From positions 1,956,501-2,020,500 of the forward strand of contig NZ_CP104007.1 in assembly GCF_029201545.1 (NCBI RefSeq): DNA of 64,000 bases. Reading direction: 5' to 3'. Made by a program: the position numbers and the translations under genes. The stretch comes from Devosia sp. FJ2-5-3. GTDB lineage: Bacteria; Pseudomonadota; Alphaproteobacteria; Rhizobiales; Devosiaceae. Below are positions 52,015-60,955 of this stretch, in pieces (position 1 is the stretch's first letter; each line of letters begins with the position of its first letter). Under the pieces are notes generated by a model that did not search any database, had not been told where the DNA came from, and saw nothing but the letters and a program-made list of their open reading frames with translations.

Positions 52015-52554
52015 ATGGCTGGCAGCGTGAACAAGGTTATTCTGGTGGGCAATCTGGGCAATGACCCGGAAGTGCGGAACCTGCAGAGCGGCGGCAAGGT
52101 GGTGAACCTTTCCATCGCCACCTCGGAAAGCTGGAAGGACCGCAATACCGGCGAGAAGCGCGAGAAGACCGAATGGCACCGCGTGGTGATCTTCTCGGAA
52201 GGTCTTGCCCGCGTGGCCGAAAGTTATTTGCGCAAGGGCAGCAAGGTCTATATCGAGGGCCAGCTGCAGACCCGCAAATGGCAGGACCAGTCCGGCCAGG
52301 ACAAATATTCGACCGAAGTGGTGCTGCAGGGATTCAACTCCAACCTGACGCTGCTTGACGGCCGTGGCGAAGGTGCCAGCGCCGGTGGTGGCGAAGGCGG
52401 CGGCTTCGGCGGTGGTGGCGGCGGCTATGGCGGGGGCGGCGATGGCGGCTTCCGTGGTCGCGACAACAATGCGGGTGGCGGCGGCGCCCGTCGGCCTGCG
52501 GCCAATGCACCGGCCTTCGAGCCCGGCGGCATGGACGACGATATCCCCTTCTGA
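52015..52554 (+). CDS. ssb: Single-stranded DNA-binding protein
   Basis: A 179-residue SSB. The N-terminal OB fold (residues 1-112) begins [18 protein letters not shown]; then a Gly-rich linker (115-165) and the acidic tip M-D-D-D-I-P-F that recruits repair partners. Ribosome binding site GAAGGGA. The upstream LexA box indicates SOS control as in other alphaproteobacteria. A strong terminator follows. Confidence 0.97.
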   Translation: MAGSVNKVILVGNLGNDPEVRNLQSGGKVVNLSIATSESWKDRNTGEKREKTEWHRVVIFSEGLARVAESYLRKGSKVYIEGQLQTRKWQDQSGQDKYSTEVVLQGFNSNLTLLDGRGEGASAGGGEGGGFGGGGGGYGGGGDGGFRGRDNNAGGGGARRPAANAPAFEPGGMDDDIPF

Positions 52555-52616
52555 TCGAGATTCATTCGGGAAGACGGCGGAGATTTCCGTCGGGAATTAG
52601 ACCATGACATTAAATT

Positions 52617-52638
52617 GGCCGCGAAAGCGGCCTTTTTT
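52617..52638 (+). terminator. Rho-independent terminator after ssb
   Basis: GGCCGC, loop GAAA, GCGGCC, then TTTTTT. Confidence 0.95.
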
Positions 52639-52681
52639 CTGCGCTGGAACAGCAAGCACAGATTCTATCGAGGAGGATAGT

Positions 52682-53611
52682 ATGCGGAATTACAAGGTCG
52701 GGCCGGAAGGGCAGGAGGTTTCAAGCGTCGTTCTGGGGCTCATGCGCATCACCACTATGGAGGATGATGCGATCCGGACCCTGGTCGATAGTGCCATCGA
52801 GGCGGGCGTTACGGTGTTCGACCATGCCGACATCTATGGCGGCAAGGACCATGTCTGCGAGCAGCGTTTTGGCGATGCGGTGACATTCTCTCCGGCCGAA
52901 CGCGAGCGCGTCGTCATCCAGAGCAAGGTCGGCATCCGACGCGGCTGGTTCGATTTTTCCAAGGAACACATTCTGGAAGCGGTGGATGGATCGCTGGCGG
53001 CTCTCAAGACGGACTATCTCGATGTCCTCCTGCTCCACCGCCCGGATGCGCTGGTCGAACCAGAAGAGGTGGCCGAAGCGTTCGACCTGCTCCATGCGTC
53101 GGGCAAGGTGCGCCAGTTTGGCGTTTCGAACCACACGCCCGGACAAATCGAAGTCTTGAAGACGGCGGTCCGGCAGCCGCTTGTCTACAACCAGGTGCAG
53201 CTGAGCATTCCGCACGCGAACCTGATTGCCCAGGGCATTGCCGCCAATATGGGCGGGCTCGACCAATCCATTTCCCGCGATGTGGGGCTGCTCGACTATT
53301 CGCGCCTCACCGGCATGACGCTGCAGGCGTGGTCGCCTTTCCAGCAAGGTTTTTTCAAGGGCGTCTTCATCGGTGACCGGGAGAATTTTGCCGAACTCAA
53401 TGATGTGCTGGACGAACTGGCGCGCAAATACGAGGTCACGCCGACGGGCATCGCCGTTGCCTGGATCGTCAGACACCCCGCCAATATCCAGGTGGTGCTT
53501 GGAACGACAAAGCCGGAACGGGTTCGCGACTGCGTCGCGGGTTCCGATATCCAGCTGACGCGCGAAGAATGGTACCGCCTGTTTCGCGCTGCCGGACATA
53601 AAGTGCCGTGA
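52682..53611 (+). CDS. Aldo/keto reductase (YdhF-like)
   Basis: A 309-residue NADPH-dependent TIM-barrel reductase. Motifs: the catalytic Asp-Tyr in F-D-H-A-D-I-Y-G-G, K-V-G-I-R (catalytic Lys region), L-L-L-H-R-P-D-A (catalytic His), and V-S-N-H-T-P-G-Q and G-T-T-K-P-E-R (cofactor). Length and order fit the YdhF group. GGAGGA lies 4 nt before ATG 52682. The substrate is unknown. Confidence 0.93.
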   Translation: MRNYKVGPEGQEVSSVVLGLMRITTMEDDAIRTLVDSAIEAGVTVFDHADIYGGKDHVCEQRFGDAVTFSPAERERVVIQSKVGIRRGWFDFSKEHILEAVDGSLAALKTDYLDVLLLHRPDALVEPEEVAEAFDLLHASGKVRQFGVSNHTPGQIEVLKTAVRQPLVYNQVQLSIPHANLIAQGIAANMGGLDQSISRDVGLLDYSRLTGMTLQAWSPFQQGFFKGVFIGDRENFAELNDVLDELARKYEVTPTGIAVAWIVRHPANIQVVLGTTKPERVRDCVAGSDIQLTREEWYRLFRAAGHKVP

Positions 53612-53899
53612 CAGATCGCCGGGCTGTGGCCCGGCGACATGGTCAAATTTCAGTCGCGGGCCAGTGACCACGGCGCGCGGTGCGATGCGCTCGCGGGGCG
53701 CGTGACAATTTCCCGCTAAAGATCTGGGACAGCGTTGGTGCGGTGAGATCGCCGTACCAGCGTTGCGCTGTCCACTCCCCCCTTATCGACGTTCAATCCT
53801 CGTGGCTCCTGCATCGCAGATCGGCGAAACGTCCGCGCCATGGTCGGTCGCCTCGGCCAATAAATTCGATCTTGGCGGATCCTAGTCCCTTGAACGCCC

Positions 53900-53928
53900 T
53901 TGACAGACGTCGGGATGCTCCATTTTAT
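53900..53928 (+). promoter_or_regulatory. Sigma70-type promoter of the solute-binding protein gene
   Basis: TTGACA at 53900-53905 is separated by 17 nt from TTTTAT at 53923-53928. The -35 is perfect; the -10 has a weak start. It ends about 108 nt before the ATG. Confidence 0.55.
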
Positions 53929-53931
53929 GAA

Positions 53932-53953
53932 TGTATACAGTATGCAATCATAC
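53932..53953. promoter_or_regulatory. Probable repressor operator (two palindromes) next to the promoter
   Basis: The perfect 8-bp palindrome TGTATACA (53932-53939) abuts GTATG-CAAT-CATAC (53940-53953). GTATAC-type palindromes are typical of GntR regulators (inference). Position just downstream of the -10 box fits repression. No regulator gene is adjacent. Confidence 0.55.
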
Positions 53954-54035
53954 AGTGAGTGACGGAGAAGGGGTCCGTTGTCGCTGGGTGTTTGTCGTCG
54001 GTGTTGCGCCGGCTGTATCCTTGGAGGGAGTACCC

Positions 54036-55580
54036 ATGAAATCTAGACTAAGCATTGCAGCGGGATTGTTGCTGGCAACATGCCTGCCTGCCCTGGCTCA
54101 ACCATCAGAAAACACGCTGGTCGTTGCCCAGTCTGTCGACATCGAGTCGCTCGAGCCCGACATGCTCAACCAGGCCTCGTCGCTGAACGTGGCGATGGCG
54201 CTGTGGGGCACGCTGCTTTCGGTTACGCCGGAAGGCGAGATCGTTCCGAATTTTGCCGAGAGCTATGAGTGGAACGACGAAGGCACGGAGCTGAGCTTCA
54301 AGATCCGCCCGGGTCTCAAGTGCGAAGACGGCGAGACACTGGACGCCGAAGACGTCGCCTATACGCTCAACCGTGCAGCCGATCCCGCCAACGGCTTTAT
54401 CGGCCACGTGCCCGGCTTTACCTATTCGTCCATCGGCTTTGTCGGTGCACGTGCCGAGGGGCCCGATGTGGCGGTCCTCCAGGTGAAGAACTATTCCTCG
54501 ACGGTTGCGGGGATGACGGCCGATATCCTCATCCACTGCAAGGACAGCTACGAGAAGCTGAGCGTCGAGGAAGCGGCGATTTCGCCGGTTGCCTCTGGAC
54601 CGTACAAGCTGGTGGAGTGGGTGCGCGCCGACCGTGTCGTGCTGACCCGCAACGACCAGTATACCCTCGAAGAGGTGCCGTTCGAGAACGTGATCTTCAA
54701 GGTGATCCCGGAATCGAGCACGCGCACGGCCGAACTTCTGGCCGGCAATGTCGATATCGCCACCAATATTCCGCCTGACCAGAGCGATGTCGTCAACGCT
54801 TCGGGCCGCGCCAAGGTAGTGTCGGTTGCCGGTACGCGCCGCATGTTCGCCGGTTTCAATTTCTCGGGCGCCTTTGACGGCACCCCGGCAGGCGAAGCGA
54901 TCAAGAAGAAAGAAGTGCGCCAGGCCCTCAACATGGCCGTCGACGTGCCGACCATCTGCAAGCAATTGCTGGGCACCGAATGCGAACGCGCCAATGGCCT
55001 TGCCAATCTGGGCGATCCCAACATCAAGCCCTATCCCTATGATCCGGCCAAAGCCGAGGAAATGCTCGATGCAGCGGGTTATCCGCGCGGCGAGGACGGG
55101 GTGCGCTTCACCGTCACCATGCAGGGTCCCCAGGGACGCTATCTCAATGACGGCCAGGTGCAGCAGGCACTTGCTCAATATCTGAGCGATGTCGGCGTCG
55201 AGACCACCAATGATCTGATGGACATGTCGGTGTTTTCGCCGATGGCGCGCGAGCACCGCGCCGGCCCGATGTTCTTCATCGGCCAGGGTGGCCAGCTGTG
55301 GAGCGCGATCTTCGACATGTCGCTGTTCTCCTCCTGGGATGCGCCGGTGAATACCGGCATGTGGAAGAACGAGGAATGGGAAAAGCGCTGGGCCATGCTG
55401 GGTGACCGCGATGAAGTCGCCGAGCGCAAGATCGTCGACGAAATGCTGGCCATCCATCACGACGACGCGCCCTGGATTTTCCTCTACTTCCAGCCGGACT
55501 TCTATGGTGTTTCGGACCGCATCGACTGGACGCCGCGCCGCGACGAAGCGCTGGACATCTGGACGGCACGCCTCAAATAA
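54036..55580 (+). CDS. Periplasmic peptide/solute-binding protein of an ABC transporter (SBP family 5)
   Basis: A 514-residue exported protein. The signal peptide ends near L-P-A-L-A-Q-P. Family features are Q-S-V-D-I-E-S-L-E-P-D (about residue 34), A-M-A-L-W-G-T-L, F-A-E-S-Y-E-W, L-S-F-K-I-R-P-G-L-K-C-E-D-G-E-T and N-T-G-M-W-K-N-E near the end. Its permease and ATPase genes are not nearby, so it is an orphan. GGAGGG precedes the ATG. A strong promoter and an operator-like palindrome lie upstream. Confidence 0.92.
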   Translation: MKSRLSIAAGLLLATCLPALAQPSENTLVVAQSVDIESLEPDMLNQASSLNVAMALWGTLLSVTPEGEIVPNFAESYEWNDEGTELSFKIRPGLKCEDGETLDAEDVAYTLNRAADPANGFIGHVPGFTYSSIGFVGARAEGPDVAVLQVKNYSSTVAGMTADILIHCKDSYEKLSVEEAAISPVASGPYKLVEWVRADRVVLTRNDQYTLEEVPFENVIFKVIPESSTRTAELLAGNVDIATNIPPDQSDVVNASGRAKVVSVAGTRRMFAGFNFSGAFDGTPAGEAIKKKEVRQALNMAVDVPTICKQLLGTECERANGLANLGDPNIKPYPYDPAKAEEMLDAAGYPRGEDGVRFTVTMQGPQGRYLNDGQVQQALAQYLSDVGVETTNDLMDMSVFSPMAREHRAGPMFFIGQGGQLWSAIFDMSLFSSWDAPVNTGMWKNEEWEKRWAMLGDRDEVAERKIVDEMLAIHHDDAPWIFLYFQPDFYGVSDRIDWTPRRDEALDIWTARLK

Positions 55581-55630
55581 TCAGCCCAAGTATAATGGGC
55601 GGTGCTCCGGCTGCCTCAGCCGGGGCACGG

Positions 55631-55660
55631 GAAGGGGTCGCGCAAGCGGCCCCTTCTTTC
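55631..55660 (+). terminator. Terminator after the solute-binding gene
   Basis: GAAGGGG-T-CGC, loop GCAA, GCG-G-CCCCTTC, then TTTC. It lies between two convergent genes. Confidence 0.8.
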
Positions 55661-55677
55661 GTCTGGAAGCGGAAGAG

Positions 55678-56118
55678 TTATTGCTCGGTATCGAGCCAGA
55701 TGGTGATCGGGCCGTCGTTGACGAGAGCCACTTTCATGTCCGCGCCGAACCGGCCATTGGCGACGGGGATACCCTGGCCGGCGAGGGACGCGGAGAAGCG
55801 TTCGTAAAGCGCGCGGCCGAGATCGGGGGCGGCTGCGCTGGAAAAGCCGGGGCGATTGCCCCTGGTGTCGGCGGCGAGAGTGAACTGGCTGACGACGAGC
55901 GCTGCGCCACCGATGTCGAGCAGCGAGCGGTTCATCTTGCCGGCGTCGTCGGAGAAGATGCGCAGTTTCGCGATTTTTGCCGCGAGCCAATCGGCCTGTT
56001 TCTCGGTGTCGCCCTGCATGGCGCAGACGAGGACGAGAAGGCCCTGATCGATCTGGCCGGTGATCTCGCCATCGACAGTGACGGAGGCGGAGAGGACGCG
56101 CTGGACGAGGGCTCGCAT
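55678..56118 (-). CDS. dtd: D-aminoacyl-tRNA deacylase
   Basis: A 146-residue homodimeric deacylase that clears D-amino acids from t[11 protein letters not shown] is the family start; [10 protein letters not shown] and the C-terminal N-x-G-P-I-T-I-W ([10 protein letters not shown], residues 135-143) are the two conserved motifs. G-N-R-P-G-F is also standard. Full length. Confidence 0.96.
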   Translation of the reverse strand: MRALVQRVLSASVTVDGEITGQIDQGLLVLVCAMQGDTEKQADWLAAKIAKLRIFSDDAGKMNRSLLDIGGAALVVSQFTLAADTRGNRPGFSSAAAPDLGRALYERFSASLAGQGIPVANGRFGADMKVALVNDGPITIWLDTEQ

Positions 56119-56318
56119 GGGTTCTGCTTCAGGTTCGGAGGCTTGCAGACTTGACCTGAGATAGAGCCCCCCTCCCGAGCGCCGCTAGGGTCCCTCGGAC
56201 CCAAGCTTTGCTTGCCCTCCCCTCGAGGGGGAGGGTGGTAGGAGCCGAGAGGCTGGCGACGACTGCCGGGCATCAGAGCACAATGATTGTGCTCAGAGGG
56301 CGCGCAATGACAGGAGAA
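56119..56318. other. Intergenic region with palindromes at 56215-56235 and 56276-56294
   Basis: Copy of the C-rich/G-rich palindrome: CCCTCCCC (56215-56222), TCGA, GGGGGAGGG (56227-56235). A second, different 19-bp palindrome GAGCACAAT-G-ATTGTGCTC lies at 56276-56294, 25 nt past the end of the secreted-protein gene, perhaps its terminator. Confidence 0.7.
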
Positions 56319-56846
56319 TTACCGCGAAAAGGGGACTTCGGCGCGGAGGCTGTCGCCGGATTCGACGTAGACGACCTCGAAGGTGACGCCGATGCCGCTA
56401 TTGGTGAGGCTGATCTGGGCCGCGATGTTCATCGGCTTGCCTTCTTCGTCTTCTTCACGCTCGCGCAGATTGAACACAAGGCCGCTGCCGCGCTTCTGGC
56501 CGACGGCGATGCCGGTGAAGGTGGCGTTCGAGGTCATGGCCGCTTCGTAGCGCCTGGCGGCGTCGACATAGGCGATGGTGCCGGCGACGGAGAGATTGGT
56601 GCCCGCCAGGGTGCAGCGGCCGTTGTAATTGACCTTGTCCTGATTGCCCTGAGTCAGCGCGAGGCGGCAGACGACGCTTTCTTTGGTAGCGCCAATGAGC
56701 GTGCCGCGGCCGCGCCAATCGCCGATATAGGATTTCAGCAGGGCGACTTCGGCGGGGCCCGCAAAGGCCGGAGCTGCCGACAAGCCAGCAGAAGCAATCA
56801 CGCCCGCCAGTGCCAGCGCACGGGTCAGGGTTCCGAGAAAGGTCAT
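56319..56846 (-). CDS. Secreted protein, 175 residues, unknown
   Basis: The signal peptide M-T-F-L-G-T-L-T-R-A-L-A-L-A-G ends near A-P-A-F-A-G. The mature domain starts P-A-E-V-A-L-L-K-S-Y-I-G-D-W-R-G-R-G and has C-R-L-A-L-T-Q-G-N-Q-D-K-V-N-Y-N-G-R-C with two Cys that may form a disulfide. It is rich in beta strands. GGAGG precedes ATG 56846. The product looks like a lipocalin- or calycin-like barrel; this is only a guess. It precedes a palindrome that may terminate its message. Confidence 0.72.
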   Translation of the reverse strand: MTFLGTLTRALALAGVIASAGLSAAPAFAGPAEVALLKSYIGDWRGRGTLIGATKESVVCRLALTQGNQDKVNYNGRCTLAGTNLSVAGTIAYVDAARRYEAAMTSNATFTGIAVGQKRGSGLVFNLREREEDEEGKPMNIAAQISLTNSGIGVTFEVVYVESGDSLRAEVPFSR

Positions 56847-56947
56847 GGCAAAGCCTCCAGATGTCACAACGAGCCCCCCGGCTGTCATGCGGTTTCTTGT
56901 AGCAAATACGGCGAGATTCGGTGCAAATTTTGGAGGCGCATCAGGCA

Positions 56948-59368
56948 TCAGGCGCGCCCGGGACTGGGCGCGGCCCCGCCGGTTCCCTCATCACCGGTGA
57001 TGGTATCGCCGTCACCGGTGATGGTATCGCCGGTGGGATCATCGGGGGTGGCGTCGTGATCGGCGGTGCGCACTTTGATTTTGCCCAATGGATGGAAGAA
57101 CTTGCCCCCGGCAATGAGCAGGGCGGGCAGGATGAAGAGATCGCCGAGGACCGCCAGCGCCAGGGTGATGACGAAGAGCGAACCGAACATGGCCACCTGC
57201 GGCAGTTCGGACCAGACGAGGATGGCGGTGCCGGCGCAGAGGATGACCGTGGTGGCGACAATGGCGCCGCCGATGCGCAGGAGCGTGTGCTTGACCGCGT
57301 CCTCGTGGCTGCGCTTTTCCTCGCGGCGGCCGTGAAGATAGTGCGAAAGGAAGTGGACCGTGTCGTCCACCGCGATGCCGAAGGCGATGGTGAGCGCGAT
57401 GACGGTCGTCAGCTGCAATCCGGCGCCGGAGAAATAGAGCCACGCCTCGGTGCCCAATATCGGGAAGAGATTGGGAATGGCGGAGGCGAGGGCGACGCGG
57501 AAGGACTGGAAGGCAAAGCCGATCAGCCCGAGATTGACCAATACGCTGAGCGAGAGATCGAGCTGAAGGCCGCGCACGATATCGTCGGTGGCGAAGGTGG
57601 TGAGGATGCGGAAGCCGCCGAGCTCGGCGTCGTCGATGCCTGCGGCGGCAAGTTCGGCTTCGACCCGATGGACGAGATCCTTGAGCAAATCGCTTTCGAT
57701 GATGGTCGGCATGAAGCCGGTGACGAGGGCCTGTGAGCCGTCTTCGGTGACGAAGCGCTTGCGCATGAAGGGGCCGACAGCGTCGAGAACTTCGCCGCGG
57801 GTAAAGCCGGCATCGGTGTAGTTGGTCATGCTGGCGGCGGAGATGACCTTGTTCTCGCCCAGCTCGGCCTCGAGGATTTCGTGGACCAGCTTTATGCGCT
57901 GGTAGTCGACCTCGCCGACGTTTGGATTGTTCTCGATCAGGGGGACGCGGATGTAGAGCGGGGCGACGCCGCCCACGCCTTCGTCGATGCTCTCGGCCGC
58001 GGTGAGGGCGGTCGATTCATTGGCCACGAAATCCTCGAAGGAGAAGCGGGGCTGGATGAGGAAATAGGGGATGAGCAGCAGGCCGGTCAGCACAATGCCG
58101 GTGATGGCGATGGGGCGGCCAAAGCGGCTGGCGAGGAACCAGCTCAGGGGCAGGGGGGCATTGAGCATGCGGCTCGATTTCGGCGGCGCCTTGAAGCCCA
58201 GGCGCAGCGCCAGTTTCAGCAGCAGGGGCTGGAAGGTCATGGTGCAGGCAAAGAGGAGGAACGCCCCCATGGCGCCGGCCATGGAAAATTCCTGAACGCC
58301 CTGTCCCGGGGTGAGCGACAGCGAGGCAAAGCTGACCATGGAGACGAGCATGGTCAGCGCCGTGGCCGGACCGACGAGCTTGATGGTGGCGTCGACGGCC
58401 TTGTTGGGCTCCATGCCATCCCGCCAATAGGCGAGCCAGTTGAAGGTGAAGAACATCGACTCGGCAAAGGAGATCACCAGCACCAGGGTGGTTACGATGA
58501 TGGTGAGGAAGGAGAAGGAGCCGAAGAAGAGGAGGATCATGCCCATCGCCCACATCACCGACAGGAAGGGCGTGGCGGCGACGATGAGGGCCCCGGCAAT
58601 GGAGCGCAGGGCGAACAGGGCAATGGCCGAGCCGAGGAGGAAGCCGTAGACGGTGAACTTGACCTGGTCATCCACCGCGGCGTTGAGCATTTCGGTGGTC
58701 CAGACCGGCGGGCCGGTGATTTCCACGGACAGCCCATCCGCCTGGAAGGGCGCGATGGTGGCGCGCAGGTTTTCGATCATCGCCTTGGCACCGCGCTCGG
58801 CCACCAGTTCCTGATTGGGGAACATGATGAGCACGACGCCGGTCAGATCGGGCGTGATGAGATTGCGCATCATCGGATCGTTCTGCTGGAGATCGATCAG
58901 GGCGAATGCGACTTCGTCGGGGGTCAGCATGCCCTCGGGAACGGCGGGCTCCGAGCCGCCGCCCGGCGCGGGTTTGCGCAGGGTGAAGGGCGACATGGTG
59001 CCGACGGCGTACTCATTGAGTTCGAGCTCGAAGGCGAGGTCGCGGACCCTCTCGATCGTCTGGGGATCGACCAGGGTCTCGGAATTGACGAGAACGTAGA
59101 GGTCATTCTCGAATGTGCCGAAGGTTTCCGACAAATGGGCATAGGCGTCGTAATAATGACCCGAGTGGGCGTAGACGCGCAGCAGATCACCGTCGACATT
59201 GGCTTTTGGCAGCTGGCTGAAGCAGAGGATCGAAAAGGCGAGGACGATGAAGGCCATGACGCGCGGACGGCGCACCGTGGCCAGCCCCAGATGCTCGAGG
59301 CCGAATCCTATTGAGCGATCATGGGTGAGGCGGGCCAGAAAACGCTTGAACGGGGAACCAGAAGACAC
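56948..59368 (-). CDS. RND-type transporter, HAE3/MMPL family
   Basis: An 806-residue RND pump with two six-span blocks and two large periplasmic domains. The N-terminal part has F-L-A-R-L-T-H-D-R-S-I-G-F-G-L-E-H-L and first span V-M-A-F-I-V-L-A-F-S-I-L; the N-terminal Y-A-H-S-G-H-Y-Y-D loop follows. A second block carries A-L-T-I-A-F-G-I-A-V-D-D-T-V-H-F-L-S-H-Y. Hopanoid-transporter (HpnN) and siderophore/lipid exporters are in this family; the substrate here is unknown. The GTG at 59368 with GGAG upstream is favoured. The C-terminal tail holds a duplicated 7-residue unit. Confidence 0.87.
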   Translation of the reverse strand: MSSGSPFKRFLARLTHDRSIGFGLEHLGLATVRRPRVMAFIVLAFSILCFSQLPKANVDGDLLRVYAHSGHYYDAYAHLSETFGTFENDLYVLVNSETLVDPQTIERVRDLAFELELNEYAVGTMSPFTLRKPAPGGGSEPAVPEGMLTPDEVAFALIDLQQNDPMMRNLITPDLTGVVLIMFPNQELVAERGAKAMIENLRATIAPFQADGLSVEITGPPVWTTEMLNAAVDDQVKFTVYGFLLGSAIALFALRSIAGALIVAATPFLSVMWAMGMILLFFGSFSFLTIIVTTLVLVISFAESMFFTFNWLAYWRDGMEPNKAVDATIKLVGPATALTMLVSMVSFASLSLTPGQGVQEFSMAGAMGAFLLFACTMTFQPLLLKLALRLGFKAPPKSSRMLNAPLPLSWFLASRFGRPIAITGIVLTGLLLIPYFLIQPRFSFEDFVANESTALTAAESIDEGVGGVAPLYIRVPLIENNPNVGEVDYQRIKLVHEILEAELGENKVISAASMTNYTDAGFTRGEVLDAVGPFMRKRFVTEDGSQALVTGFMPTIIESDLLKDLVHRVEAELAAAGIDDAELGGFRILTTFATDDIVRGLQLDLSLSVLVNLGLIGFAFQSFRVALASAIPNLFPILGTEAWLYFSGAGLQLTTVIALTIAFGIAVDDTVHFLSHYLHGRREEKRSHEDAVKHTLLRIGGAIVATTVILCAGTAILVWSELPQVAMFGSLFVITLALAVLGDLFILPALLIAGGKFFHPLGKIKVRTADHDATPDDPTGDTITGDGDTITGDEGTGGAAPSPGRA
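56991..57032. repeat. Tandem 21-bp repeat, two perfect units
   Basis: Units 56991-57011 and 57012-57032 are identical (TCACCGGTGATGGTATCGCC plus G). They encode the G-D-T-I-T-G-D repeat near the C terminus of the RND transporter. This is a likely site of slippage. Confidence 0.9.
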
Positions 59369-59513
59369 CGAAACCCGACTCCGCAATGGGGCGACAATCT
59401 GGCGAAATCTGTACGAGTTTGCGGCCGACGCGTCCAGCGGTTGCAGATTTTGGTTTTGTAACGTTGCAGCATTGCAAGAGTGGCCGCGGACGGTCCGCAG
59501 CCACCCCTGGCGT

Positions 59514-60392
59514 TCAGGCGGCCAGAGCCGCGCGATTGGCCAGCAGAAAATCGCGCAGGGCCTGCGGCGCGCGGCCGGAGTAGCGCTCGACGGTGTCGGT
59601 GACGATGGCATGATGGCCGGCGGCGGCGTCCTGATCAAAGGCGACGAGGAGTGTCGCCATGAAGGGCGGGACGCCAGCAGATTGCAGGGCCTCGAGCAGT
59701 TGTTCCCCACTGAGGCCGATACGGGTCACGGGCTTGCCGGTGACGGACGAATAGAGCGCGGCCAGCTCTTCCTGGGTGACGGGGGAAGGGCCGGTGACAT
59801 CGACGATCTCCTTGCCCGTGGCTGAGAGAAGTGCGCCGGCAGCCGTGCGGGCGGCATCGGCGCGGGTCACGTAGTTGCGGCCATTTCCGCCGGTTGCATC
59901 GAACAATTGGCCCGAAGCGAGAATGGGGCCCGCGCCTACGACCGTCATCTCGGCATAGATGTGATTGCGGAGCAGCGTGAAGTCGAGGCCTGAAGCTGCG
60001 ATAGCCTGCTCGGTCCAGTAGTGATCGGCAATGCCCGCGGCGTCCGCATTCGGCCTGGCGTTGGGCGCGGACGTATAGGCGAGGTAGGAAATGCCAGCGG
60101 CCCGGGCGGCGGTGACGGCTGCCGCCTGATGAGCGGCGCGGTTGGCGCTCAGCGTGCTGATGATGAGGGCGCGGTCGACCCCGGCAAAGCCTGACGCCAG
60201 AGACGCTGGATCATCGAAATCGAGATGGCGCACTTCGACGCCTCGGGCGGCAAGATCGGCAAGCCCGGAAATGTCGCGCGAGCCTGCAACGATGTTTTGC
60301 GCGCCACGGGCCAGAAGCTCTTCAACGGCGAGGCGGCCCAACTGGCCGCCGGCACCGGTCACCAGCAATCGGGAATTGGTAAATTCAGTCAT
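59514..60392 (-). CDS. NmrA/SDR-type NAD(P)-dependent oxidoreductase (QorB/YtfG-like)
   Basis: A 292-residue atypical short-chain reductase. Dinucleotide motif L-L-V-T-G-A-G-G-Q-L-G-R-L. R-H-L-D-F-D-D-P and Y-L-A-Y-T-S-A-P are also conserved, and the usual catalytic Tyr-x-x-x-Lys pair is not evident. The E. coli relative is a quinone reductase. GAGGG precedes the ATG. Divergent from an HxlR-type regulator gene, as in the E. coli ytfG/ytfH pair. Confidence 0.88.
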   Translation of the reverse strand: MTEFTNSRLLVTGAGGQLGRLAVEELLARGAQNIVAGSRDISGLADLAARGVEVRHLDFDDPASLASGFAGVDRALIISTLSANRAAHQAAAVTAARAAGISYLAYTSAPNARPNADAAGIADHYWTEQAIAASGLDFTLLRNHIYAEMTVVGAGPILASGQLFDATGGNGRNYVTRADAARTAAGALLSATGKEIVDVTGPSPVTQEELAALYSSVTGKPVTRIGLSGEQLLEALQSAGVPPFMATLLVAFDQDAAAGHHAIVTDTVERYSGRAPQALRDFLLANRAALAA

Positions 60393-60532
60393 GGGACCCT
60401 CTTGGGTTTGTCCGCAGCTTGTTCAACGGAAGGTTGGAGAGTAAGTCTCGAAAGGAGAGTGCTGTCTAGTCTCCCAGGAGGAGGCTGAAAAGGAGGCACG
60501 TTTTCGGATGAAGATTACTGCGAGGTAAGTGG

Positions 60533-60940
60533 ATGCGGCAGGGCGAGGAATTGGCGGCGATCTATGTGGAGCGGTGGAACGCTGCGAGCGGGCAGGGCAA
60601 GACCGAGGATTGCCCGGTGCGCAATGTGCTCGATCGGCTCGGGGACAAATGGAGCATGCTGCTGGTGATGACGCTGGCCGGTGGGCCCAGGCGCTTCAAC
60701 CAACTCCACCGCGCGGTGCCCGATATTTCCCAGAAGATGCTGACGCAGACGCTGCGGGATCTGCAGCGGGATGGGCTCGTGGCGCGGCAGGTGTTCGACA
60801 CCAAGCCGCCATCGGTGGAATATCGGCTTACCGCACTCGGTCACTCGCTGATCGTGCCGCTGGGGTATTTGATCGACTGGGCCAATGACAGCAAGGGCCG
60901 AATAGACGCGGCGCGGACGGCGTTCGACACGGTCGCCTGA
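60533..60940 (+). CDS. HxlR-family transcriptional regulator
   Basis: A 135-residue winged helix. [19 protein letters not shown] with the redox-type Cys27 is the family start; [25 protein letters not shown] and Y-R-L-T-A-L-G follow. GAGG lies 7 nt before the ATG. It probably controls the divergent NmrA-like gene and itself. In related proteins the Cys senses quinones. Confidence 0.92.
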   Translation: MRQGEELAAIYVERWNAASGQGKTEDCPVRNVLDRLGDKWSMLLVMTLAGGPRRFNQLHRAVPDISQKMLTQTLRDLQRDGLVARQVFDTKPPSVEYRLTALGHSLIVPLGYLIDWANDSKGRIDAARTAFDTVA

Positions 60941-60955
60941 CACTTTCCAGAGATC

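Larger units (their letters stand above)
53612..54035. other. Intergenic region with promoter and operator of the solute-binding gene
   Basis: No gene is seen. It contains a GC hairpin just after the reductase gene (CCGGGCTGTGGCCCGG at about 53620) and the promoter and palindromes listed separately. Confidence 0.55.
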
